Assembly (NCBI GenBank): GCA_017535315.1
Contig: JAFXUD010000012.1
Coordinates: 124,001 to 188,000 of the forward strand
Source: Victivallales bacterium
GTDB taxonomy: Bacteria; Verrucomicrobiota; Lentisphaeria; Oligosphaerales; Oligosphaeraceae
Length of the DNA stretch: 64,000 nucleotides
Reading direction: 5' to 3'
Part shown: piece after piece, positions 25,119 to 34,140 of the stretch
Layout of the letters: every line of letters begins with the position of its first letter
How positions within the stretch are numbered: position 1 is the first letter of the stretch
Notes under the pieces: model-generated
Seen by the model: only the letters and a program-made list of their open reading frames with translations
What the model was told of the DNA's origin: nothing
The model's database searches: none
Translations under genes and position numbers: made by a program

Positions 25119-27857
25119 ATGTCAATAGACCCGATGAAATATCCAGAGCCACCGACGCGTGAAGAATGGGGGTTTCTGAATGAATTGAAGGCGCGTGAAG
25201 TACGGCATGTGCAATGGGACAGGCGGGCATCTGCTGGGGAACTGGACCTTTCCTGGGGCCTCGATTACAAGGTGGAGTTTCCCGATGAAGTTGGAAGGCT
25301 TGAAACCGCTTTTGATGATTTGAAGCAGTTTGCAATGGATGTCGGGTTGCCCTTGGGACAGGGAGTGCCTGTGCGGCTTGTCAAGGTCGATAAGTTGGAT
25401 GGCCATGAAAGCTATGCAATGGAGGTAACAAAGGACGGAGTCACGCTGACGGCGGAAGACACCGAGGGGATGCGCCGTGCGATTTACTACTTTGAAGACC
25501 AGTTGGCGGGACAGGACGGACCGTTTCTGCTGCTGGGGCGGGTGCAGCGGAAACCCTGGCTGAAAAACAGAATCTCACGTTGCTTCTTCGGTCCCATCAA
25601 GCGCCCCCCCTTCAATCGGGACGAGTTGATGGACGACATGGACTACTACCCCGATGAATATCTGAACCGACTGGCGCATGAGGGCATCAATGGGCTGTGG
25701 CTGACGGTCGTCTTCCGCGAAATCGCCGAAACCTCTTTTACGAAGCGGGACAAGGACGCGCCACAAAGGCTTGCGAAGCTGCGCAGGACCATCAACCAGT
25801 GCCTGCGCTATGGCATCAAGACCTGGATTTTCTCCATCGAACCACGCTGGCTGGACGAGGATGACCCGATACTTAAGGAGCATCCTGAACTGGGGGGTGC
25901 CAAAGGCTATTCGAACCAGTTGGGTTTCTGCCCCTCCTCTCCAGCGGGACAGCAGTATCTCTACGAGACGATGAAGGATATCTTCACGCAGCTGCCTGGG
26001 CTGGGCGGGCTGCTGAACATCAGCCATGGCGAGAGAATGACCAGCTGCCTGAGTAGCATACCCTCCTTCTCGAATGGCGATGTCAAGTGTCCAAGGTGCT
26101 CGAAAATCCCGAAGTGGCAGATATTCTACAACACAGTGAAGCCGATGATTGAGGGGATTCGTGCGGCGAATCCCGAAGCGGAGATGATCAGTTGGCTCTA
26201 TCAGCCGCAACCCACGCAGGTGCGAGGCGACTGGGTCTATGACATTCCCGAGCACGTCCCCGATGGGGTGACATTGCAGTACAACTTCGAATCGGGCGCT
26301 CAGAAGAAGCAGCTGAATCGCGTGCGCAGCGGCGGTGACTACTGGCTTTCCTATACGGGGCCTACGGAGATATTCCAGCGTGTGGCGGACAATGCCATCA
26401 AGGCTGGGGCGAAAATCTCCGCGAAGATACAAGTTGGTTGCTCGCATGAGATGGCGACTGTGCCGTTTGTGTCTGTCCCTGGACTCCTTTACCACAAATA
26501 CAAGGCGATGCACAAATGCGGCTGCACATCGGTCATGCAGTGCTGGTATTTCGGCAATTATCCAGGCATTATGAACCGTGCGGCGGGGATGCTGGCCTTC
26601 GAGGATTTCAACGACGACGAGGAGGGGTTCCTGCTGCGTCTGGCGCGTCCGCAATGGGGGCGTCATGCGGAGGCGGTCTCCAAGGCCTGGAAATACTTCA
26701 CCGAGGGGTATTCAAATTATCCGCTCTCCAATGACATGCAGTACTATGGGCCGATGCACGCGGGCATCACGTGGCCGATGTTCTTTGATTTGGAGAACAA
26801 GCCGCTTGGACCAACTTGGAAACCTGACTTCCCGCCGACGGGCGACACCATTGGCGAGTGCCTGGAAAACCACACCCTTGAGGAGGCGCTTATGCTAACC
26901 ACCCGCATGGTGGAGAACTGGAACAAGGGAATGGAGATTCTGGAGGCACTGAGGGAGAGTTTTAGCAAGGACCGTGACCGCCTGCTGGACATTGGCGTTT
27001 CGAAGGCCTTGGGATTGCAGTTCAACAGTGCACGCAATATCTTTGAATACTACCTGCTGCGCCGCGATTATAGAAATCCCTGCACAAGCATTGCGCAAAA
27101 GCTGGCGGATGTGGAGAAGATGCGCAGCTTGCTAGAGGCGGAAATGTGCAATGCAAATGCCATGAAGGTGCTTTGCGAAGCGGATTCCAGGTTGGGCTTC
27201 CATTCAGAAGCGGAGGCACACCAGTACTGTCCTGCCCGCCTGGCCTGGCGCGTGCAGCAGATTTCAGAGCTGATTGCGGGGCCTGTGGATGAGGCCATTG
27301 CGGCATTGAAGCAGGGGAAGGTGCGCGAGGAGCAGTCGGAGTACATCCGCCATGTCGCACAGTATGATGCCTCTAAGGCGGAACCCGTTCGTAGCGGCCT
27401 GACGGAATGGAGCGTCCTCAATGACATGGATAAGAACGAAATCGTCATCACGCTCAAGACGCTGGCGGAAAAGGGCTCAATCGACATGTTCCAACTGTCG
27501 ATTATGGACAACTATGGGACCTCCTTCCCCTGGAGCATCGATGTGACGCGGAAGAGCGTGCAGGATGCGCAGGGTGAATGGCACTCGGTGGGGACGATGA
27601 CGGACAGTAACAATGCGGCTGCGGTGGATTACAAGGAGGAGGATGGTTGCTGGAGTGCATCGGTGCGCATACCAACTCTTTTCTGGGGGGATGTGCGGAA
27701 CTTCGATAGCTTCTATCTCTACCTGCGTCATCGCAGCAGCAAGGGCGAGGCGAAGTACTACTACACCTGGCCGCAGGAGTCGGAGCCGCCACGCCATCGC
27801 TTGAACCTTTTCGCCTTCCAGGCAGACCACTGCGGAAGGATATACTCGCAGCGATAG
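25119..27857 (+). CDS. Large cytoplasmic GH20-like barrel protein
   Basis: 912 residues; AAGGAG seven bases before ATG. No signal peptide. Residues about 45-140 (VPVRLVKVDKLDGHESYAMEV, GVTLTAEDTEGMRRAIYYFEDQL) match the small alpha/beta N-terminal domain of GH20 and related hexosaminidases. Residues 145-560 form a barrel: RCFFGPIKRPPF, LAHEGINGLWLTVVF, YGIKTWIFSIEPRW, GFCPSSPAGQQYLYETM, GLLNISHGERMTSCLSS with a Cys pair CPRC next to it, EMISWLYQPQPTQ, AKIQVGCSHEMATVPFVSVPG and VMQCWYFGNYPG. The C-terminal 350 residues are helical, then a beta domain. The next gene is a paralogue. The substrate is probably an imported oligosaccharide. Confidence 0.6.
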   Translation: MSIDPMKYPEPPTREEWGFLNELKAREVRHVQWDRRASAGELDLSWGLDYKVEFPDEVGRLETAFDDLKQFAMDVGLPLGQGVPVRLVKVDKLDGHESYAMEVTKDGVTLTAEDTEGMRRAIYYFEDQLAGQDGPFLLLGRVQRKPWLKNRISRCFFGPIKRPPFNRDELMDDMDYYPDEYLNRLAHEGINGLWLTVVFREIAETSFTKRDKDAPQRLAKLRRTINQCLRYGIKTWIFSIEPRWLDEDDPILKEHPELGGAKGYSNQLGFCPSSPAGQQYLYETMKDIFTQLPGLGGLLNISHGERMTSCLSSIPSFSNGDVKCPRCSKIPKWQIFYNTVKPMIEGIRAANPEAEMISWLYQPQPTQVRGDWVYDIPEHVPDGVTLQYNFESGAQKKQLNRVRSGGDYWLSYTGPTEIFQRVADNAIKAGAKISAKIQVGCSHEMATVPFVSVPGLLYHKYKAMHKCGCTSVMQCWYFGNYPGIMNRAAGMLAFEDFNDDEEGFLLRLARPQWGRHAEAVSKAWKYFTEGYSNYPLSNDMQYYGPMHAGITWPMFFDLENKPLGPTWKPDFPPTGDTIGECLENHTLEEALMLTTRMVENWNKGMEILEALRESFSKDRDRLLDIGVSKALGLQFNSARNIFEYYLLRRDYRNPCTSIAQKLADVEKMRSLLEAEMCNANAMKVLCEADSRLGFHSEAEAHQYCPARLAWRVQQISELIAGPVDEAIAALKQGKVREEQSEYIRHVAQYDASKAEPVRSGLTEWSVLNDMDKNEIVITLKTLAEKGSIDMFQLSIMDNYGTSFPWSIDVTRKSVQDAQGEWHSVGTMTDSNNAAAVDYKEEDGCWSASVRIPTLFWGDVRNFDSFYLYLRHRSSKGEAKYYYTWPQESEPPRHRLNLFAFQADHCGRIYSQR

Positions 27858-27894
27858 AAGCTGAAACGTCTGGCACAGGACAGGATAATCGACC

Positions 27895-30042
27895 ATGGAC
27901 ATAAGCATACTTGAGACAGGCAACGCGAAGGCGGCACTGCCGACCCCGCATTTCCCCGCACCTTTCCAGGCAGTGATTTGGCGCAACTGGGGCATGGTGC
28001 CCCGTGAACGTATTGCAAAGGCGCTGAAGACCGATATCGCTACGCTGGACAGGCAGGCGGCTCTGTTAGGCCTTTCGCCTGATGATTCGATGTGCGACAT
28101 TTGGCTAGAACGTGGCTATCAGACCATCATCCGCCAGAACTGGCATCTGGTCGATTATGAACAACTGTTGATTCTGCTGGAGTGGACGCCTGAAAAGCTG
28201 CTCTTCATCTTGCGCGAGGACGATTTCCTCTGGATCAAGCTGGGCAGTCAAAAGCCGATTGTGGAGCCGCCTAAGGTGACCCCGCTTTCTCCTGTTCAGG
28301 AGGCGGAAACCAAGGCGCTGGTGGAGTTTCTTTCGCAATGCGATTCCTCGCCTGTGCGCAAGGAAAAGCCGTTTGATTTCATCAATGCCATCCGTTCCTG
28401 TGGTCCTGCGGCCAACAGTGCTCCAGGGTTACGCATGGTCTATTCCTTTTCGGCTCCGTATGGCGATCCGTTGCTGAATCCCGATTTAAATCCATTCCCC
28501 GACAATCACCTGGACGCATACGCGGCGGCGGGCGTGAACGCGCTCTTCCTGCCAGGTATCCTCTATGCGCTGGTGCCATGGCTGGGAGAAGATAATCCTC
28601 TCTCCAACGGCTGGCAGACGCGCATCAATACCCTGCGTGATTTGTGCAGGCGGATGAAGAGCCGCGGCATCAAGCTCATCCTCTACATCAACGAGCCGCG
28701 TGCACTGCCAGAGAGCTTCTTTGCGGACAGACCTGGCTGGAAGGGTGTCAAGGCCAGAAACTCCAACATCTATTCGCTGTGCACGAGCAATCCCGAGGTG
28801 CTGGCGGCGCTGAAGGGTGCCATGGCGCGCCTCTTCACGATGGTGCCAGAACTGGGGGGCATTTTCTGCATCACGATGTCGGAGAATCTGACAAACTGCT
28901 GGTCAAAGTCTAATGTGGAGAATCCACCTGCCTGTCCGCGCTGCGCGCCAAGAGGTCCTGCAGCGGTTGTGGCGGATGTGCTGAAGGCGTTTGTGGAAGG
29001 AGCGCGCATGGGGAACCCCGATGCGGAAATCTATGCATGGAGCTGGGCGTGGGTGCCGCCGTGGGACGAGACGCTGATTGCAGGACTGCCCGAAGGTGTG
29101 AAGCTGCTCTGCGTCAGCGAAACGCGTCTGCCAACGGCTGTTGGTGGCTACGAGGGAACCATATCGGACTACTCCATCTCGAAGCCAGGCCCTGGCCCCA
29201 TTTCTCGCAAGAACTGGAAGATTGCACGTGAGCGTGGAATTGAACTGGCCGCTAAGGTGCAGGTGAACAACACGTGGGAGATGTCAGCGGTGCCGTATGT
29301 ACCTGTCCCTGGGCTGGTCGAGGAGCACCTCACCCATCTGAGGAACCTGGGCGTCTCAAACTTCATGTTGAGCTGGACGCTGGGCGGCTACCCAGGTGGC
29401 AATCTGCGGTTGCTGACAAAGACGTGCCGCCAACTTGCGCAGGAGGATTTCGGGGTCGCAGCGGATATGGTGCAGGCTGCATACTCGTGCTTTGACGAGG
29501 GTTTCAGGCACTTCCCCTTCAATGGTACCTCCACCATCTATTTGGCACCTCAGAACTACGGCCCTGTGGATTTACTGTACCTTGAGCCGACGGGCTATCG
29601 CGCGACGATGATTGGCTTCCCGTATGATGATTTGACAGCCTGGCGCGGCAACTACTATCCCGAAGAGGTGTTTGAGCGGGAATTCCAGTTCCTGTGCGAC
29701 CAGTGGGCGACGGGGCTTGCCTGCCTGGAGCAGGCAAGGGGGATGATAACGCCAACGGAACAGGCAGCGTTTGATGATTTATGGAGCGTTGCAAACGCGG
29801 CCTACTGTCATTTCCGCAGCACGTTGATGCAGATACGTTTTGTGAGGCTGCGCAACGCGGGCATGAAATCAGAACTGGCAGCTGTCGTGAGGGAAGAGCA
29901 GGAGCTGGCGCTAAGGCAGCTGAAGCTGATTCGCCTTGATTCCAGACTGGCCTTCGAAGCCTCCAACCACTACTATTACACGGAACAGACGCTGAAGGAG
30001 AAGCTGCTTAACTGCAGATGGATTCTTCAGCAGCTACAATAG
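27895..30042 (+). CDS. Paralogue of the preceding barrel protein, with helical N-terminus
   Basis: 715 residues, 37 bp after the previous gene. The first 100 residues are unlike its neighbour and look like a helix-turn-helix-like or small helical domain (MVPRERIAKALKTDIATLDRQAALLGL). From about residue 155 it follows the neighbour motif by motif: MVYSFSAPYGDPLLNPDLN, AYAAAGVNALFLPGIL, RGIKLILYINEPRALP, LGGIFCITMSENLTNCWSK, ACPRCAP, AEIYAWSWAWVPPWDE, AAKVQVNNTWEMSAVPYVPVPG and FMLSWTLGGYPGG. The shared Cys pair after the SEN/HGER motif may bind zinc. No signal peptide, so it is probably cytoplasmic. Likely an oligosaccharide-processing enzyme acting with its neighbour; catalytic residues uncertain. 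Confidence 0.6.
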   Translation: MDISILETGNAKAALPTPHFPAPFQAVIWRNWGMVPRERIAKALKTDIATLDRQAALLGLSPDDSMCDIWLERGYQTIIRQNWHLVDYEQLLILLEWTPEKLLFILREDDFLWIKLGSQKPIVEPPKVTPLSPVQEAETKALVEFLSQCDSSPVRKEKPFDFINAIRSCGPAANSAPGLRMVYSFSAPYGDPLLNPDLNPFPDNHLDAYAAAGVNALFLPGILYALVPWLGEDNPLSNGWQTRINTLRDLCRRMKSRGIKLILYINEPRALPESFFADRPGWKGVKARNSNIYSLCTSNPEVLAALKGAMARLFTMVPELGGIFCITMSENLTNCWSKSNVENPPACPRCAPRGPAAVVADVLKAFVEGARMGNPDAEIYAWSWAWVPPWDETLIAGLPEGVKLLCVSETRLPTAVGGYEGTISDYSISKPGPGPISRKNWKIARERGIELAAKVQVNNTWEMSAVPYVPVPGLVEEHLTHLRNLGVSNFMLSWTLGGYPGGNLRLLTKTCRQLAQEDFGVAADMVQAAYSCFDEGFRHFPFNGTSTIYLAPQNYGPVDLLYLEPTGYRATMIGFPYDDLTAWRGNYYPEEVFEREFQFLCDQWATGLACLEQARGMITPTEQAAFDDLWSVANAAYCHFRSTLMQIRFVRLRNAGMKSELAAVVREEQELALRQLKLIRLDSRLAFEASNHYYYTEQTLKEKLLNCRWILQQLQ

Positions 30043-30049
30043 GTTTACT

Positions 30050-33000
30050 ATGAAACGACATATTAGAATTAATCACCTAATTTCCATCCTGCTCTTTACG
30101 GTGTTGCTTTCCTTTGGCGCGGAGGACAAGAACAAGGCACGCGCAGAATGGATGGGCGGCTTCGTGAAAATGGAGTCGGCGGACAAGGTTGTTGCAGAAA
30201 ACGCCGTGGCGGCATTGTCGCTGTATAAGGAGGCTTTGGAGGTTTTTGAAAACGTTCGTCGCAAATACCCCCAGTGGAATCCTTCGCTGCTGAACTACCG
30301 TATCAACTATTGCCAGCAGCAGATACAGGAACTGGAACGCAAGATGGCAAGTCAGTCGAATACCCTTTCCACAGATGAGCTTCTTGAGCTGGTGAATCGC
30401 CAGAAAAAACAGCTTCAAGAACTGGAGAGTGCCAAGAAAGAGCTGACGGCGCGCGTGGATTTTCTGCAGGAATCCCTGCTAAGGGCCCGTGAGGAGGCCT
30501 CCAAAAGCTCCACCTTAGAAAGCACGGCGACAAGTCTTGCAGAGGCAAAGGCTAACCTGGAGAAGACGGTCGCAACGCTGGAGGTGCGCCTGAAGAATGC
30601 GGAGAATAATTTGGCGGAACTGAAGGAACGCAGCGCGAGTGTCGAGAAGCTTCGTAAGGAGGCGGATAAGAACCAGCGGCGGGTTGAAGAGCAGGCGCAG
30701 GAATTAAAGATACTGGAAGCCGATTTGAAGGCAAACAAGAAGGAAGTTGAACGTTTGAAACGTGAGCTGAAATCGATGACGAGCAACAAGGAGGATGTGG
30801 ATGTGGCGCTTAAGACCGCCTCCGAGTTGGCTGCTGCCCGCAAGGAGGAGATTGCCGCCCTGCAGAAGAACCTCAAGATAAGCGAGGAGAAGATTAACCT
30901 GAAGGAAAAGTCCATCACTGAACTGAATGGGGAGATAGAGAAGCTGAAAAAGCAGCTTGCGACTCGTCTCTCGGAGAACGAGGAACTGAAACGTTTGCGC
31001 AAGGTGGATGCGGCGACGCTGGATGAATATCGGAAAGGAAAAGATGTCAGCGATACGATTGCACGGGACAATGCCAAGCTGAAGGAGGAGATTTTGCTAC
31101 TGAATGGCAGAAACGCCAAGATATCAACTGAATTGAGGGAAAAGACGGATGAGGCAGAGAAGCTGCGGAAAGAGCTTGCCAAGGAGCGTACGGGGGCTCT
31201 TGCAAAAGAGGAGCGGATTGTGGAACTGATGTCGGAGATTTCACGTCTGAGACAGAAGAACCAGCAGGCCGAGGCGCAGGCACTGAAGCTTTCAGCGGAG
31301 CTTCAGGAGGCAAGGCTCGTACAGTCCCAGAAAAACGATGATATGAAGAACATTGTCGCGAAGGCCCGTGAATCGGAGGAGCTGTCAGGAAAGATGAATG
31401 AATTGGAGCAGAAGCTCAAAGGACAGATAGAACTCTCCAGGCAGCAGGAGGAGCAAATTGCACGTCAGGAAAAGGAGGCGGCAGAAAACAAGCGGGAACT
31501 GGAGGTTGCTAAGCAGGAAATTGCGAAGGACAAACAGGAGCTGCAAGAGAATAAGCGGGAGCTGGAAGAGTTGCGTGCAAAGCTGGCGAAGGCGGTGCAG
31601 GAGGCGGAGGCCTTGAAGCAGAAGGTGACGGATATGGAGGTCAGCGCCCTTCGAGAAAACTCTGCGCATACGGACAAGACCAAGCAATTGAATGAACAGA
31701 TAGCCTCTTTAGCCGCCGATTCAAAAAACACTGTGGAGACACTTTCACAGAAACTGGCAGAGGCGAACGCGAACATCAAATCGCTCAATGCCGATTTGGA
31801 GAAAGAGCGTGCAAGCGCGGGCGAACAGCAGGAAGCAGCTGCAAAAAAACTCCAGGAGAGTCAGGCCGAGGCGCAGAGACTCCGTCGGGATGTCGATTCC
31901 AATCAGGAGAAATATACAAAAATCGTGCAGGAGCTTTCCGCGAAGCTGCAGACACAGAATCAGGAGATTGACCGTTTGACCATTAAGATCGCTTCTTTCG
32001 AGCGCAAGATGAGCGATGATGAAAAACGTTTCAAGGAGCAGGCCACTGAATTGGGCAAGAAGGCGGATACGGAAGTTCAGAAATTGCAGGAGCAGCGCGA
32101 GGAGACCCGCCGCGCACAGGACGAGTTGTTGAAACTGAAGGGGGAACTGGCGGCAGCCCAGAAGAGGATTGAAGACATAGAGGGTGACAAGCAGGACTTG
32201 CAGGCAAAAATCAAGGATATGAATGATGAAATCAAACTGCTGAAGGCGAAAACGGAAGTGGCGGAAGGCATTTCCTTGAACCTTAAGGAAGCGGAGGACA
32301 AAATCAAGCAGCTTGAAAAGGAAAAAGCGAAGTTAGTGGATGAAAGTTCCAACAAGGATCGCCTTGCTGAAAATTCGACTAGAATCATGGCAGAAAAGGA
32401 GAGTTTCTTCAAAAAGCAGATTCAGGAAAAGGATGAGATGATTGCGAAACTTACGGCAAGCGTCTCCAATTCGGATATGTGGCTGGCGAAAATCAAGCAG
32501 TTGAATGAAAAGCTGGAGGCGGAGGCCAAGCGTAGGATGGCGGTTGAGACTGCTTTGGTTGATATGGAGGACAGGCTCCGTGCGCAGGAGGCAAAGGCGA
32601 AAGAGGCGGCAAGCAAAAATAGCGTACCTGCAATCCCTGCCGTTGTCACCCCTTCCACGGGGAACGCCAATGAGACGGAGCTGAACATTGCCCGCGAGCA
32701 ACAGCGGCGTACGGTTATCAACGGTTTCCTGCGCCAGGGAACGGAGTCAGAGCGCCAGGGGAAGATTGAGGCGGCGCGATACAACTACCAAAAGGCCCTT
32801 GAGCTGGATTCTGAGAATATCATCGCCTTGCAGCGAATGGGAATCATTGCCGCAACATTGGGGAACGACCCCGAGGCGGTGAAATACTTGAAGCAGGCCT
32901 TTAAGCTGGATACGGACAACCTGGATACGCTGCTGGCGCTGGGCTATGCCCAGGCGCGCCTTGGCGAATCCAACTGGGCCATCTCCTACCTGGGGCGTGC

Positions 33001-33265
33001 TGTGGCGTTGAATCCTGACAATGCATACGCTTCCCGAACCTATGGGGCCGCTTTGTTCAACATGGGGTGGACGGAGGCTGCGGCGACGCAGCTGGTTCAG
33101 GCGCATCGCCTGAAGCCCGACGATCCCGAAGCCCCCTTCAATCTTGCGGTGTTGTATGCCACTGCAAAGCAACCTGATTACAAGGAGGCCTCCAAATGGT
33201 ACAAGCTCGCCGTCAAAAACGGTGCGCAACGTGACCCTGGCCTCGACAGAGTTTTGGGAGAATAA
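30050..33265 (+). CDS. Exported 1071-residue coiled-coil protein with C-terminal TPR repeats
   Basis: A signal peptide (MKRHIRINHLISILLFTVLLSFGA) starts the protein. Residues about 30-85 are a helical repeat unit (AVAALSLYKEALEVFENVRRKYP, TPR-like). Residues 90-870 are almost continuous heptad coiled coil, rich in Glu, Lys, Leu and Ala. Residues about 895-1065 hold tandem TPRs (ARYNYQKALELDSENIIAL, AVKYLKQAFKLDTDNLDTLLALGYA, AISYLGRAVALNPDNAYASRTYG). Seven bases separate it from the gene before. It is likely a periplasmic or surface scaffold, about 100 nm long if fully extended (inference). In architecture it resembles large TPR/coiled-coil envelope proteins of planctomycetes and relatives. 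No enzymatic motif was seen. Confidence 0.7.
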   Translation: MKRHIRINHLISILLFTVLLSFGAEDKNKARAEWMGGFVKMESADKVVAENAVAALSLYKEALEVFENVRRKYPQWNPSLLNYRINYCQQQIQELERKMASQSNTLSTDELLELVNRQKKQLQELESAKKELTARVDFLQESLLRAREEASKSSTLESTATSLAEAKANLEKTVATLEVRLKNAENNLAELKERSASVEKLRKEADKNQRRVEEQAQELKILEADLKANKKEVERLKRELKSMTSNKEDVDVALKTASELAAARKEEIAALQKNLKISEEKINLKEKSITELNGEIEKLKKQLATRLSENEELKRLRKVDAATLDEYRKGKDVSDTIARDNAKLKEEILLLNGRNAKISTELREKTDEAEKLRKELAKERTGALAKEERIVELMSEISRLRQKNQQAEAQALKLSAELQEARLVQSQKNDDMKNIVAKARESEELSGKMNELEQKLKGQIELSRQQEEQIARQEKEAAENKRELEVAKQEIAKDKQELQENKRELEELRAKLAKAVQEAEALKQKVTDMEVSALRENSAHTDKTKQLNEQIASLAADSKNTVETLSQKLAEANANIKSLNADLEKERASAGEQQEAAAKKLQESQAEAQRLRRDVDSNQEKYTKIVQELSAKLQTQNQEIDRLTIKIASFERKMSDDEKRFKEQATELGKKADTEVQKLQEQREETRRAQDELLKLKGELAAAQKRIEDIEGDKQDLQAKIKDMNDEIKLLKAKTEVAEGISLNLKEAEDKIKQLEKEKAKLVDESSNKDRLAENSTRIMAEKESFFKKQIQEKDEMIAKLTASVSNSDMWLAKIKQLNEKLEAEAKRRMAVETALVDMEDRLRAQEAKAKEAASKNSVPAIPAVVTPSTGNANETELNIAREQQRRTVINGFLRQGTESERQGKIEAARYNYQKALELDSENIIALQRMGIIAATLGNDPEAVKYLKQAFKLDTDNLDTLLALGYAQARLGESNWAISYLGRAVALNPDNAYASRTYGAALFNMGWTEAAATQLVQAHRLKPDDPEAPFNLAVLYATAKQPDYKEASKWYKLAVKNGAQRDPGLDRVLGE

Positions 33266-33278
33266 GGAAATAGCAACA

Positions 33279-33986
33279 ATGGACAAACTTGAATCAGAGA
33301 AATCGGTATTGCACGCACACAGAGATCAACCTTCGATGAAGGACTATCCAGGTCGCATGGCGGTTCTGTTCTTCACCGCGGGCTGCAACTTCCGATGCGG
33401 CTTCTGCCACAATCCCGACCTTTTTGCCACTGCAAAGACCTATACCTGGGAGGAGCTGGACGCCATCCTGGCGAATTTCAGGAAGCACTGGGTCTCCGCC
33501 GTGACCATTACTGGTGGCGAGCCGACGATTCACGCAGGGCTTCCCGATACCATCGCCTTCATCAAGAGCCGCGGATTCACCATCAAATTGGATACCAATG
33601 GCTCGAATCCAACCATGTTGCGGCAGGTCATCGGGGAGGTCTCCTATGTGGCGATGGACATCAAATGCGGCATCCAGAACTATCCGCAGCTGACAGGCTA
33701 TGACAAATTGGAGAACATCCGCGAATCCATTTCCATCATCATGGAATCCGCCAAGGACTACGAGTTCCGTACGACGGTCATTGAGACGATCCACGATGAC
33801 GAGGAGATAATGGACTGCGGAAAAATCATCCTGGGGGCAAAACGTTATATCTTGCAGCCGTTCGTGCCGCATGAAAACCTGCCTTCCGTTGCCTTGCGTA
33901 CGCAGCCTCGCACCCGCCCCTCCTTCTTGGAGCACTGCGCAGAACAGGTGGCAGGCTTCGTGCAGAAGGTGGAAATCAGGGGGTAA
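33279..33986 (+). CDS. Radical-SAM activase of anaerobic ribonucleotide reductase type
   Basis: 235 residues from ATG 33279 (AAGGA upstream). The frame also opens upstream inside the previous gene, but that part is an overlap shadow. The radical-SAM cluster motif CNFRCGFC has Cys36, Cys40 and Cys43; VTITGGEPTIHAGL is the GGEP motif for S-adenosylmethionine; FTIKLDTNG and VAMDIKCGIQNYPQLTG follow. This is the pattern of NrdG-type (NrdG2-like) glycyl-radical activating enzymes, which place the radical on class III ribonucleotide reductase under anaerobic conditions. No nrdD is visible in the window, so the partner is elsewhere or this is another activase. It fits an obligate anaerobe. Confidence 0.8.
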   Translation: MDKLESEKSVLHAHRDQPSMKDYPGRMAVLFFTAGCNFRCGFCHNPDLFATAKTYTWEELDAILANFRKHWVSAVTITGGEPTIHAGLPDTIAFIKSRGFTIKLDTNGSNPTMLRQVIGEVSYVAMDIKCGIQNYPQLTGYDKLENIRESISIIMESAKDYEFRTTVIETIHDDEEIMDCGKIILGAKRYILQPFVPHENLPSVALRTQPRTRPSFLEHCAEQVAGFVQKVEIRG

Positions 33987-33994
33987 TGGCAATA

Positions 33995-34105
33995 AAGGGA
34001 CGGGAGAGACGGGAGGGACGGGAGAGACAGCGAAATGGCATCGTCGCTCCCGTCGCTCCCGTCCCTCCCGTCGCTCCTGTCCCTCCCGTCCCTTTGAAGA
34101 GTACC
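33995..34105. repeat. G-rich palindromic gene-end repeat
   Basis: A purine arm of GGGACGGGAGAGACGGGAGG type, a spacer CAGCGAAATGGCATCG and a pyrimidine arm of GCTCCCGTCGCTCCCGTCCC type. It begins 9 bp after the activase stop codon and ends before the next ribosome-binding site. Possible terminator. Confidence 0.65.
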
Positions 34106-34140
34106 CCCCCAAAAAATAACCATAGTGAGGAGAAAAACCG

